A program made the position numbers and the translations under genes. Below the pieces are notes generated by a model. It was not told the DNA's origin and searched no databases. It worked only from the letters and a program-made list of their open reading frames with translations. Below, in pieces: positions 38,865-49,343 of a stretch of DNA of 64,000 nucleotides. The DNA lies in contig NC_072813.1 in assembly GCF_003013715.1 (NCBI RefSeq), forward strand, positions 806,001-870,000. The letters run 5' to 3'. Positions within the stretch are counted from its first letter, which is position 1, and every line of letters begins with the position of its first letter. This DNA comes from Candidozyma auris. Its lineage: Eukaryota > Ascomycota > Pichiomycetes > Serinales > Metschnikowiaceae.

Positions 38865-41800
38865 TTACTGTTTAAGTCCCCAAATGCTCATGTTTGGGGC
38901 CATTCGAGTACTGTGGTGGGCAGAAGTCTCGTCTTTCTCGCTACGACTTGACTTCTTCTGAGAACTGCGGTCCACTGATTCACGTGGCTCGAGTGACAAG
39001 GACAATTGATACTGCTCTTCGATGGATGGGCACTTATCGAACCAAAGGTCGAGATACTTTTGTATCTCGTTGACACTTTGAAAATTGTACCCAATTTTTT
39101 GAAATCGGTCGATACCCTCCACAATTTGAACAGTCTTTGCTCTCTTGGCAAAATTTATCATTCGTGTGCGATTTAACAAATGTTGAGGGTTTCCGTGATA
39201 GATAAAAGTCAAATCACTCAAGTATACGCCAAAGAAAGGTACGCAAGGCTCCGATCCAATGAATTTTAGCACATCTCTGTACTCATTGAAATTTCTGGTT
39301 GAATTCATGAGCCTGTTCATGTTTTGAAGTTGCGTGAGTATATCCCGAGAGACATATGCCCAAGTCTTCTTGAGTCTGTGAATAGGCGAGGAATACAAGG
39401 CCGAGATAATAGCCGTCATCGAGGAAAAGTTATTGTATTGGCGACACTTCTCCGCCACTTGCACAAAGTATCTTATTGCTCTCACACGCTTCTTTGCATC
39501 GTCCTTTCTCAAGATCATATAGGCAACAAAGTTTGTCAACTGATTGGAAGCCTTGATGAAATTGGTTATGGGTTCAATACTCTCATTGAGCCCCGACTTC
39601 TTACCCCACACCTTGTTAACGCAGGCAAGCTTATTAATCTGGCAAAACAAATGAAACTCACGAATAGTAATTTGCCTGGCGAACTCAATATAGTCAATGT
39701 CTTGAAGTTTAATCTTCTTCAACGAGAATCCCTTGAGGATAGGCGCTGGAGGCTTTCCAATAACAACGGCAGTCTCAGGCTTTCTGGGTACATGCTCCCC
39801 TTTGAGAATTTTTTCGATTCCAGCAGCGACATGCTCAGAGGTAGGGTACCGCTTGACGCTGGGTAACTGTACAAAGGCCATCCAGCGCTGAAGAACAGTA
39901 ACACTATAGTATGAATCACACCAGTGTGCGTCGATGAGAAGTTTCATTACGTCCAACACCTTGGCACGCACTTTTTGTTGCTTATTCGACTTCCAGGACA
40001 AGTATTCCTCGTAGCTCAAACCCTCAGGAGCCTCCATGTTGAAGCGATTGATTAAGAGCTGAATAAACTCTCCAATCGACATCATTGTTGCAAAGGTGGT
40101 CAAAAAAACCGAGATAAATCCAGCATCAAGCGATTCGTGTCTGGTCAAGTGTGCCACAAGAGCCTCCTTAGTACCTCCTTTAATATTACCCTTGATATCA
40201 AGCAACAAATCACACTCTTCGTCTCCTTCCAAATACCATGGAGTGTCATCATTTTTCTCTCTGCTGCTGTAATATTGAGCACCGCTGTCATCATTCTTGT
40301 CACCAGCAGCTGTATTGTTGCGCTCGATAACAAGAAGCTGGACATTGAAATCATCGTGCATTACACGAGTTGCATAGTTAAGAATTGTCTCTCTCTCTTC
40401 AACAAGCTGCTGAACAAGAGTCAAAATGTGGTCGCAGAAGTCTATACCTTCTGAAAGAAGCTCCGAGACCACTTCATCTTTATCAAGAGTAATCGCCCCG
40501 GCGGGTTTCATTCGGCTCTGCTGCATTAAGATGTTACTCAATACCAATGCAGACCTTTCTAATGGATCTTTGATTGTCTCCCTATTATAAAGGACAGGAT
40601 CATCCTCCTTCATAGCCGTGAACACATCAGGGTCCTCCAAGGTCAACGTTTGACTATACATAATAACCTTCGATACAAGTGTGTGGAAATACTGCTTAGC
40701 TTGAAAAAATTCCAACACCACAGGATAATCGAAAGTTAGATTTCCAGTCGTATTCTCATCATCCTGACTTCCCCTAACCTCGTCATTACTACCTAAGCTG
40801 TCGCCAGATGACGACCTCTTGATGAGGCAGAAAACAGTGAAATCAAAAGACTCTAGTAAATCAATCATAGAGCTAGCATGGTGCAAATATTTGTACATGA
40901 AACGTAAGATTTGCTCGTTTCTGCCATTCCTAAGCTGCTCATTGTAGTATTTGCCTTGATTTTTCGGGTCCAAAAAGCCTAGAGTCTCCTTGCTGATTTT
41001 CACGATCTCGCTAGTAAATTGCTTCACTCGATCATAGCCAGCGCTGTCAATGATGACTTTGAGATGATATCTATTTTTCAAATGGTCTCCACTCAAATTG
41101 AGGTAAGGCCGTGTGTTAGTGAAGAATGGGTTGCACCAGTTACCACCATTGAACTCATCTGCTAGGAATCGAGGATACACTTGGGGTAGCACGTTGTAAC
41201 GATCCTCACCTTCATCCTCGGAGGCATCAGAACTGTCGTAGTCCTTGATGGTTATTTTTTTCCCCTTACTTAAGCGAACAAATAACTTAATTAAGCCATT
41301 CATATTGGATCTGACAGCGTCAACCTCATGATCAGCTTGCAGAAGATATGATTCCAATGAATCCTGAGAGTGATCCAGTCCAACAGATCTGTTCACCCGA
41401 GTTGCAGCTTCATCAGCTACACTTCCTCGGTTCTCTGCGGAGCCTGACTGTGAACTTATTGAGTCTGTCGGTGACACAACGGAGGCCTGCTGAGTGGGTC
41501 CAGTGGATTTGTTGAGGGTGCGTATGTCAAGACTGAATAACTCTGCGTTGGATGCAGCCACTGAGTAATGCATGACACTGAGATGTAGAAGGCCGTTGAT
41601 ATATAGTTGAGAGAAGCCATTGGTGATACGTTTGAGCTTCCTTCGTATCGATGCCTCGTACTTTGAATCCGAGAAGTCGTGCTGACAAAGCCTTGCAGCA
41701 GCTAGCACTATGGACACAACTTTCGTAAGTTGGGAGAGATGCATAGAAAATAACTGTTTGTTGGAATCCTTTAGAGCCTTGTGGGTCAAGTCGAGAAGGT

Positions 41801-42902
41801 AGTTGAAGTGGTCCTTGAGTTCTGTCCATTTAGTGATGTCGTCGAACAGGTTGTAAAATAGACCACTGGCTGCAAAGAAAGGTTGCAGGAAGTGGTGGTA
41901 CGAAGACACTGAACTGCTGGTTGACATTGAGGATGCATTAGAGTCACGCTTGAGATCGAAGCCCTTGACACTAGAGTTGGAACGCTCATTACTCTCGTTT
42001 AAATCGTGCACGGCGTTCACAACGCTAATGTCATTGACGGCTTCCACTGTGGGCAATGCTAAGTTACCACCGTTCAAGTCAACCAGCTGAATTAGAGGAA
42101 CCAACGGAAGTGTTTCACAGTATACTTCGAGCTGTTCGGAGTAGAACACAATGTCACCTGCGGTTGTTCCTCTGGCGGTCCACACAATATTTTTCCCTTC
42201 GGTTTGTTTCAATTCGAGACACAATCTCTCTGCTTCTTCTACCGGGATGAACTTGACCGGCGGGCTGTCTTGAGTAGGTGGCATATCTTCTGAAGGCGAA
42301 GATATCGTGGATGCAAAAGATGGCTGGTGTGCCGTATTGGGGGTCGGAGGAGTAGCACCCTCAGTTACTTCTGAGGAAGGGGAAGACGTATGAGCCAGTG
42401 AAGGCATGAGTGCCTGATTGGAGCGCAGCTTCAGATCAGAGATGCTGGTTTCCAGCGATGCAAAAGATACAACGGAATTCTTCCTCGTATTACTGGCCGG
42501 ACTGTTCTTGCCCAGATCCACAAGTGAACGCTGTAGGAGATTTGCAAAGGATGGGATAAGCACATTTGCAGCAGTGTTGGCAGCAGTGATGGTATCAATT
42601 TCCTTATTGGACTTCAACTTGTTCAAGACCGGCTGAACATAGTTCACTGACCGAACGTAGTTATGCGGGAACCAGCCCCGCAGCATCTCTCCGTTACTAA
42701 TCACCACACCATCCCACCAACCCGAATCGCTTTTCGCCAACACGTAAACGGTATCACCCAAGTCTAGGGGGAGGTGAGACGGCTGGGTGCCCGGGAAGTC
42801 GTAGAGGGCTATAACAGTGTCCTTGCACTTGAGTGTCTGCTGTATTGTCTGAGTGGCATCATGCGGGGACACCACGTCGGGAGGAATCTCCTCGTACGAC
42901 AT
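38865..42902 (-). CDS. CDC25: Ras guanine nucleotide exchange factor Cdc25
   Basis: Activates Ras upstream of adenylate cyclase and PKA. The 1345-residue protein has an N-terminal SH3 domain (about 27-88, ALYDFPG...SGWWDGV...GWFPHNYV), long Ser/Thr/Pro-rich linkers (150-320), helical central regions, a RasGEF N-terminal (REM) domain (about 905-1040) and the catalytic CDC25 homology domain (about 1080-1315), including NFSSMTAIISAL, PCVPFFGVYLSDLTFI and NFAKRAKTVQIVEGI. The architecture matches S. cerevisiae Cdc25/Sdc25 and Candida Cdc25/Csc25, with a somewhat shorter N-terminal half. The stop is 142 bases from the IMH1 start. Confidence 0.96.
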   Translation of the reverse strand: MSYEEIPPDVVSPHDATQTIQQTLKCKDTVIALYDFPGTQPSHLPLDLGDTVYVLAKSDSGWWDGVVISNGEMLRGWFPHNYVRSVNYVQPVLNKLKSNKEIDTITAANTAANVLIPSFANLLQRSLVDLGKNSPASNTRKNSVVSFASLETSISDLKLRSNQALMPSLAHTSSPSSEVTEGATPPTPNTAHQPSFASTISSPSEDMPPTQDSPPVKFIPVEEAERLCLELKQTEGKNIVWTARGTTAGDIVFYSEQLEVYCETLPLVPLIQLVDLNGGNLALPTVEAVNDISVVNAVHDLNESNERSNSSVKGFDLKRDSNASSMSTSSSVSSYHHFLQPFFAASGLFYNLFDDITKWTELKDHFNYLLDLTHKALKDSNKQLFSMHLSQLTKVVSIVLAAARLCQHDFSDSKYEASIRRKLKRITNGFSQLYINGLLHLSVMHYSVAASNAELFSLDIRTLNKSTGPTQQASVVSPTDSISSQSGSAENRGSVADEAATRVNRSVGLDHSQDSLESYLLQADHEVDAVRSNMNGLIKLFVRLSKGKKITIKDYDSSDASEDEGEDRYNVLPQVYPRFLADEFNGGNWCNPFFTNTRPYLNLSGDHLKNRYHLKVIIDSAGYDRVKQFTSEIVKISKETLGFLDPKNQGKYYNEQLRNGRNEQILRFMYKYLHHASSMIDLLESFDFTVFCLIKRSSSGDSLGSNDEVRGSQDDENTTGNLTFDYPVVLEFFQAKQYFHTLVSKVIMYSQTLTLEDPDVFTAMKEDDPVLYNRETIKDPLERSALVLSNILMQQSRMKPAGAITLDKDEVVSELLSEGIDFCDHILTLVQQLVEERETILNYATRVMHDDFNVQLLVIERNNTAAGDKNDDSGAQYYSSREKNDDTPWYLEGDEECDLLLDIKGNIKGGTKEALVAHLTRHESLDAGFISVFLTTFATMMSIGEFIQLLINRFNMEAPEGLSYEEYLSWKSNKQQKVRAKVLDVMKLLIDAHWCDSYYSVTVLQRWMAFVQLPSVKRYPTSEHVAAGIEKILKGEHVPRKPETAVVIGKPPAPILKGFSLKKIKLQDIDYIEFARQITIREFHLFCQINKLACVNKVWGKKSGLNESIEPITNFIKASNQLTNFVAYMILRKDDAKKRVRAIRYFVQVAEKCRQYNNFSSMTAIISALYSSPIHRLKKTWAYVSRDILTQLQNMNRLMNSTRNFNEYRDVLKFIGSEPCVPFFGVYLSDLTFIYHGNPQHLLNRTRMINFAKRAKTVQIVEGIDRFQKIGYNFQSVNEIQKYLDLWFDKCPSIEEQYQLSLSLEPRESVDRSSQKKSSRSEKDETSAHHSTRMAPNMSIWGLKQ

Positions 42903-43444
42903 GAGTTGATCGAATATATGGAGGGTTCAGCGCCCGAAAGGATTAAAGTACCAATTGGTTAATAGGTCCAGAGATTTATGAAGGGCGGAATGGGTGCAGG
43001 ATGGGATCGTAGAAGAGGTCCGGGGGCCGGGGGCCGAAGGTAAGCTACGTGAGATAGATTGATGGAACCGTTGACAATTTGTGATGTTAAGTTGATTGGC
43101 TGATTTCCTTATTTTGTAAAAGGCGTTTATTATATGTGGAATTCATGAGGGTGATGATGTCAAAAGCATTGGCAGGTAGAACTACGGCTTATTCGCAGCC
43201 AGAGAGAGGGATGCAATGATACCAGCGCCAGTCTAGCTACATATCTGTCAGCAGCAATAGCTGAGAACTTTATGAGGCAGAAGATTGCAATATTTTTTGT
43301 CCCTTTTAATGTATCAAGAGATTATAAGTGTATTGAATTTTTTAAGTCTTCATGTTGGGTTACCCATTTCCACCTGTTTGACCATTAGCTGCAAAATACT
43401 GCGAATATTTGGCGCCCAATAGACATGTGAGAGAATTAGAATGA

Positions 43445-44086
43445 ATGAAAAAGATGTTAATATGTAAGAACAAAAGGTATAGAGCATTGATACCATTCAC
43501 AAGGCCTCCATCTATAATTTGTACAAGGTTCAAGCGAAGACCACCAAGTAGAAGCTTTCCAATGGTATATCTCTTATTCGGGTATCTAGGTGAGGAGAGG
43601 GAAAGCAGTTCGCAGCACCTACCAGAATTTGAGAATAAAATTTGTCAAATAGTAACTCTAGACACATTAAAGTTCAAAACGTCCAACTCAATTGCAGTGA
43701 GTATCTGGAATGGGAAGGATTTTTGCGTTATCTGTTCAGGTAAGAGGTGTGCACCCCACGATGAATTGACGCTTACATTGACAAAGGACCGCATTATCGA
43801 ATTGAAAAATACAACAATTAGCCCAACATTTTCTATTCTTATGCAACATCGACCATCAGAATGAACCAATCGCTATTCCCTCATCAATCGATTAAGTTCA
43901 GCTCCATTTACACCTCGCTTAGTACCCTCCGCACTACCTCAATACTGGTTCAGCACCTACCTCAATTCACTACTCAACTCCTTCGAACCTCCGACTCAAT
44001 TGACCTCTCCCCATTACATCATCAGGTTCATCACGGTGAATGGGGCCATGCGGTTGGGATTGCATAGAAAGGCAGGGAACACGTAG
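43445..44086 (+). pseudogene. Possible uncharacterised small gene, in-frame TGA (decayed, spliced or chance)
   Basis: One reading frame runs from ATG 43445 for 139 codons to TGA 43862-43864 and then stays open for 73 more codons to TAG 44084. Both halves have balanced composition (before: TLDTLKFKTSNSIAVSIWNG; after: LPQYWFSTYLNSLLNSFEPP). An AG|GTAAGA donor at 43740 and a TTCAG acceptor ending at 43901 would remove 162 bases including the TGA and keep the frame, giving about 159 residues, but no TACTAAC-like branch point is seen. I recognise no family. It could be a spliced gene, a decayed gene or chance. Confidence 0.3.
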
Positions 44087-44444
44087 CGTGAGGGAAGCCC
44101 GATTCTAAGTGGAATAGTGCCACCACCTGATGGCCTTTAAGTGCATACCGCGCAGTTGTGGCCCATGCCGAAACGGTTGCAAATGAGCCAGCTAGCGAAA
44201 GTAAAGCTCAGTAAGAAGCCAGGTTCGGGAGGAAAATCATAATAGGCTGATCTTTAAACAATCCGGTCTCAATGGGCTGAGCTGAAAAACCCCTCCAGCT
44301 GACACTCGCTCCAGGGCAATGGGCTTGCCTCGCCCAGGGGGTATGCGCTAACATCACACCACCGCCAATCCCACCTAGGAGTTTCAGGAGCCGCACAATC
44401 ACCATACTGGCCAACCCTCTCTGAAGCCTGGCCTGGGTGCCAGG

Positions 44445-45523
<1,079 letters not shown>

Positions 45524-45875
45524 ACTTTTCACTAAATAGCTATAGCTTATGCTTAAAATTAATAAAATGACGATGAAAATCACGCGTAATAGTTTTAGTA
45601 ACTTTCGTAGACAAGTTTTCGCAGCCATTTCTAATTCCCCCATACTCAAGCAATATAGAACAGTTCCTGGTGATTGTGTTCAATAAACTGAGACCACAAG
45701 TCAAAATAGATAATTTAGTAGATATTCATTGAACTTTTGGCTCCTCACAATCAAAAATCTTAAATTCACATCTTTTCCATGCTGCTTCCTGATGTGCTCC
45801 CATAGAGTGTATCTGGCATGCATTACCTGAAATGCTACAAATGTTCTCACGCTCACCACCTTTGAACCTGGGCCC
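45524..45875. other. Intergenic, TDH3 3' / VPS26 promoter
   Basis: 350 AT-rich bases between tandem genes with one exact dispersed motif (45617-45626), about 250 bases upstream of VPS26. Confidence 0.5.
45617..45626 (-). promoter_or_regulatory. Dispersed motif GGCTGCGAAA, copy 6
   Basis: Exact core in reverse, in the context GTTTTCGCAGCCATTT, between TDH3 and VPS26. Confidence 0.6.
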
Positions 45876-46868
45876 ATGTCACTCTTTTTCAAAGCACCAC
45901 TAGACATTGAAATACGCTTGGACGATGAGAAATCTCGAAAGCATATTGAACTCAAGTCCAAACAGGGTCGCATTGAGCTGTTGCCGCTCTTCCGAGATGG
46001 AGAGTCGGTGAAGGGACAAGTAACACTTAGGACGAGAAGTGGGAAAGTCGTGGAGCACGTTGGCGTGAAAGTGCAATTGTTAGGAGTCATTGAGTCTCCT
46101 TTGGACAATATCACGCTGTCCGAGTTTCTCAGTTTGGCGACAGAGCTTGCAGCACCTGGTCACTTGAACAAAGCTGAAACGTATTCATTCTCGTTCAGAA
46201 ACGTAGAGAAGCAGTACGAAAGCTATAGAGGCAAAAATGTCACTTTGCGTTACTTCATTAGGGTTGTGGTTTCACGTAAGAAACAGGCAGACATCACAAG
46301 GGAGAAAGATCTCTGGGTGTTGCAATATGCTGACTCAATCAATGACGAGAATAATGGTAAAGATAAAGATGACACCCACCACAATGGAACTAAAAGGGAT
46401 AATCTCAGCAGAGACGTGATTGAAACGAGCGCTGCCAGATCAATTGCTACATCGACAGTGAAAATGGATGTCGGTATCGAGCACTGTCTACACATTGAGT
46501 TTGAATACAACAAAAGCCGATTCTCTCTCAAAGACATTATATTAGGTCGCATATTCTTCATTCTTGTGAGGATAAAGATTAAACACATGGAGATTTCGCT
46601 AGTTAGAAGGGAAAGTGTGGGATCTCCTCCAAATCAGGTCGTTGATACCGAGACTATGGTACGATTTGAGATTATGGACGGTGCTCCTGTGAAGGGTGAG
46701 AGTATCCCTATTAGACTTTTCTTGAATGGCTATGACCTTACCCCCACATATAAAGATGTGAACAAGAAGTTCTCATCCAGAACGTACTTGCTGTTAGTAT
46801 TGATCGATGAGGACGGCAGAAGGTACTTCAAGCAAAGTGAAATTATTCTTTATCGCGAGGATCAATGA
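45876..46868 (+). CDS. VPS26: Retromer subunit Vps26 (Pep8)
   Basis: Arrestin-fold subunit of the retromer cargo-selective complex that returns receptors such as Vps10 from endosomes to the Golgi. The 330-residue protein starts MSLFFKAPLDIEIRLDDE. The two beta-sandwich domains are shown by LLPLFRDGESVKGQVTLR, GKNVTLRYFIRV, IPIRLFLNGYDLTPTYKDV and YFKQSEIILYR. A polar, Asn/Lys/Asp-rich insert (about 150-185) lies between the domains and is absent from the shorter animal proteins. S. cerevisiae Pep8 is 379 residues. Confidence 0.97.
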   Translation: MSLFFKAPLDIEIRLDDEKSRKHIELKSKQGRIELLPLFRDGESVKGQVTLRTRSGKVVEHVGVKVQLLGVIESPLDNITLSEFLSLATELAAPGHLNKAETYSFSFRNVEKQYESYRGKNVTLRYFIRVVVSRKKQADITREKDLWVLQYADSINDENNGKDKDDTHHNGTKRDNLSRDVIETSAARSIATSTVKMDVGIEHCLHIEFEYNKSRFSLKDIILGRIFFILVRIKIKHMEISLVRRESVGSPPNQVVDTETMVRFEIMDGAPVKGESIPIRLFLNGYDLTPTYKDVNKKFSSRTYLLLVLIDEDGRRYFKQSEIILYREDQ

Positions 46869-47200
46869 GCGAATAAACGAATTCAAGCTTGTTTTTTAAA
46901 GCAGTTTCGTCATTCAAGGTCATTCTCAGATTGTCACCGACGTGTGCATCAAAGCTTCAACAAGCCTACTGGAGAGAAAATAAGGAAGAGTGGAACAAAA
47001 GTTGTCAAATGAAAACATAATGAACAATAATTTGACATCAAGTGGATTTGAAAATTCTGAGCCCATTTTTCGGGTCCATTGATAAGCGTTCAACCCACAT
47101 CGCCAGCCTCCTGCATTTTCAGCTGTTAGTATTTGCGCCATTGAGAAGCTCGACACTGAAAGCCATCAAACACATCGAATTGGAGGAGCAAGATGCTGCA
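46869..47200. other. Intergenic before carrier-like gene
   Basis: About 330 bases. The last 160 are open in frame with the next gene from a GTG at 47042 but have no ATG, so I treat them as leader or promoter. Nothing else seen. Confidence 0.5.
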
Positions 47201-48415
47201 ATGAGCACAATCGCCTCTGGGAGTACTGACGATGACTTCATCGTGAGACGTGACAAGGCCAGCAATCAAAGTGTGTCGTTGTCTACTGCTGGTATTAGAG
47301 CTGTGCTCTACCAGCTCCAGGCACTATATATGAGAACGCCAATAAAACTCTTCCGCCCCTCCCGCTTTGACTACATGGTCTACGTGAGAGAGTTGGCCAA
47401 TAAACACGATAATATCAACTCCAAACCATACAGATTTAGCACTCACTCGACCTTAGGCATGCTTCACAATGTCATCAAGAAAGAAGGCTGGAAGTTCATT
47501 CCAGACCAAGTTCTACCGCCCTTTATTGCAAACTCTGCCACCGGTATTATTCTTTACGGTTCCTACTTGACAGCCCTCGACTATTATGACAAGAATCGAC
47601 CGATCCTGTCCAATTCGAAAAGACAGGATTATTATTATCCCCCTTCAGATACTTGGAGAGCTGGGTTCTTCGCTGGAGCCATGCAATCCCTAGCCGCAGC
47701 CCCTGTTGATGCTATCTTCACAAGGCTGTCTATGGCAGAGGTGATGAGCGGCAAGCACCAGAACCTTTGGGTGTTCGGATGGGAGAAGCTCAAAGAGATC
47801 GGCTTTGTCGGTGTATTTGCGGGCTACGGTTTTCTGTTGATCAAAGAGAGCATAGGCTTTGCGTTTTATTTTTCTACGTTCGAGCTCGTGAAAACAAGAG
47901 GCTACAGTCTAACTTATAGGGTCATTTCGTCGTATCGCAGGTTGAGAAGGTCCTTGAGTGAGAAGTTTTCTTTCTTTGGGTCCTCAAAAAACCAAGAGAC
48001 TGACGCCAACTTGCTTAGATTAGAACAAACCAGGCTGACGAAGATCCTCAAATCATCCTTTATTCTTATAGCAGGTGCTTCTGCCGCATTTTCGCTTCTA
48101 GCAGTCCAATACCCTATCACAAAGGTACAAAAGATACATTTGTCTCGTCTCGAAGCGCTAGATGTATACTCCGCATCTTTACACGTACGACAACGTCGCT
48201 TCTTTAAGATATACTACAATTCATATGTTGACACTTTTCAACATTGTCTTGCAATAAAGAAGAAAAGTAAACAAACATGGTTCCGACTAGCATACAAAGG
48301 GTTCGCTAGAAATGCTTTAACGACCATCCCAGCTACTTCCGTTGGATTACTTGTATTTGAAATCATGCGAACTCGTTTGTCTGATAACCTCGAGGAGCTA
48401 AATGAGCGGTTCTAA
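47201..48415 (+). CDS. Mitochondrial-carrier-like membrane protein
   Basis: The protein has 404 residues from ATG 47201 (MSTIASGSTDDDFIVRRD); an upstream in-frame extension lacks ATG. It resembles the mitochondrial carrier family in repeated amphipathic segments and degenerate PxD/PxT-K signatures (APVDAIFTRLSM about 221-232; QYPITKVQKIHL about 357-368) after hydrophobic helices (VGVFAGYGFLLIKESIGFAFYFSTFEL; SFILIAGASAAFSLLAV). The signatures are poorly preserved and a charged loop sits between the middle and last repeats, so it may be a divergent or non-transporting member. I cannot name the substrate or orthologue. It converges with URA3, leaving only 23 bases between the stops. Confidence 0.72.
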   Translation: MSTIASGSTDDDFIVRRDKASNQSVSLSTAGIRAVLYQLQALYMRTPIKLFRPSRFDYMVYVRELANKHDNINSKPYRFSTHSTLGMLHNVIKKEGWKFIPDQVLPPFIANSATGIILYGSYLTALDYYDKNRPILSNSKRQDYYYPPSDTWRAGFFAGAMQSLAAAPVDAIFTRLSMAEVMSGKHQNLWVFGWEKLKEIGFVGVFAGYGFLLIKESIGFAFYFSTFELVKTRGYSLTYRVISSYRRLRRSLSEKFSFFGSSKNQETDANLLRLEQTRLTKILKSSFILIAGASAAFSLLAVQYPITKVQKIHLSRLEALDVYSASLHVRQRRFFKIYYNSYVDTFQHCLAIKKKSKQTWFRLAYKGFARNALTTIPATSVGLLVFEIMRTRLSDNLEELNERF

Positions 48416-48438
48416 TGAGTATAACCTTGTACATATTT

Positions 48439-49233
48439 CTATTTATTGGTCATTTTGAGATAAGCGTTCCAGCCAGCTGATCTGTAGCGTTCGCCTTCAA
48501 CCTGAGGGTCTCTCCCTTTACCGAACAAGCCTCTGCCAACAATGATTATGTCAGTACCAGTAGAAACCACTTCGTCCACGGTTCTGTACTGTTGGCCCAA
48601 AGCATCACCTTTGTCATCAAGACCCACACCAGGAGTCATTATTAACCAATCGAAGCCCTCTTCACGGCCTCCCATGTCCTTTTGAGCAATAAAACCAATA
48701 ACAAACTCCTTGTCAGTTTTCGCAATCTCTACAGTTTGTTTGGTGTATTCACCGTAAGCCAATGAGCCCTTTGAGGAAAGCTCAGCGAGCATCAACAATC
48801 CACGGGGTTCCTCAGTAACCTCTTGGGCCGCTGCCTTTAGTCCACTGACAACACCTGCACCAGTAACACCATGTGCATTGGTGATATCAGCCCATTGAGC
48901 GATTTTGAAAGCTCCGCCAGAGTATTGATGCTTGACTGTGTTGCCTATATCGGCGAACTTCCTGTCCTCAAAAATCATGAACTGGTGCTTCTTAGCAAGC
49001 TCAAGAAGTGGAACAATGGTGGTCTCATAGGAGAAATCATCAATGATGTCGATATGGGTCTTCACCAAGCAAATGTATGGACCCAATTTGTCAATAAGCG
49101 ACAAGAATTCGCTGGTGGTGTTCACATCCACGGAAGCACACAAGTTGGATTTCTTAGCCTCCATTAGGCGAAGGAGACGTTGTGCGACCGGCGAAGGGTG
49201 CTGCTCGGCTCTCTGGGTGTAGGTCTGCGCCAT
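48439..49233 (-). CDS. URA3: Orotidine-5'-phosphate decarboxylase
   Basis: Last step of UMP synthesis. The protein has 264 residues from ATG 49233 ([15 protein letters not shown]); the open frame continues upstream to a GTG. The active-site [13 protein letters not shown] carries the D90-R-K92-x-x-D95 constellation. [22 protein letters not shown] and IIIVGRGLF bind the phosphate. The length is near that of C. albicans Ura3 (270). The ATG is only 105 bases from the GEA2 stop, so the promoter is unusually compressed. Confidence 0.99.
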   Translation of the reverse strand: MAQTYTQRAEQHPSPVAQRLLRLMEAKKSNLCASVDVNTTSEFLSLIDKLGPYICLVKTHIDIIDDFSYETTIVPLLELAKKHQFMIFEDRKFADIGNTVKHQYSGGAFKIAQWADITNAHGVTGAGVVSGLKAAAQEVTEEPRGLLMLAELSSKGSLAYGEYTKQTVEIAKTDKEFVIGFIAQKDMGGREEGFDWLIMTPGVGLDDKGDALGQQYRTVDEVVSTGTDIIIVGRGLFGKGRDPQVEGERYRSAGWNAYLKMTNK

Positions 49234-49293
49234 GGTGGACTTGACACTTCCTGAAAGTTCTTGATGCCGCCTCCAAACCTCTGAGATGGAGCG

Positions 49294-49300
49294 CACGTGA
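49294..49300 (-). promoter_or_regulatory. CACGTGA box in URA3 promoter
   Basis: CACGTGA about 60 bases before the URA3 ATG, an E-box of the type bound by Cbf1 or other bHLH factors. Function inferred. Confidence 0.4.
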
Positions 49301-49336
49301 TCACCGACACCAGTTGAACTAGTTTCTTGTGCTACC

Positions 49337-49343
49337 TATTATA
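49337..49343 (-). promoter_or_regulatory. TATA-like box of URA3 overlapping GEA2 stop
   Basis: TATAATA on the minus strand, about 105 bases upstream of the URA3 ATG, spanning the TAA stop codon of GEA2 (49339-49341). Confidence 0.45.
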
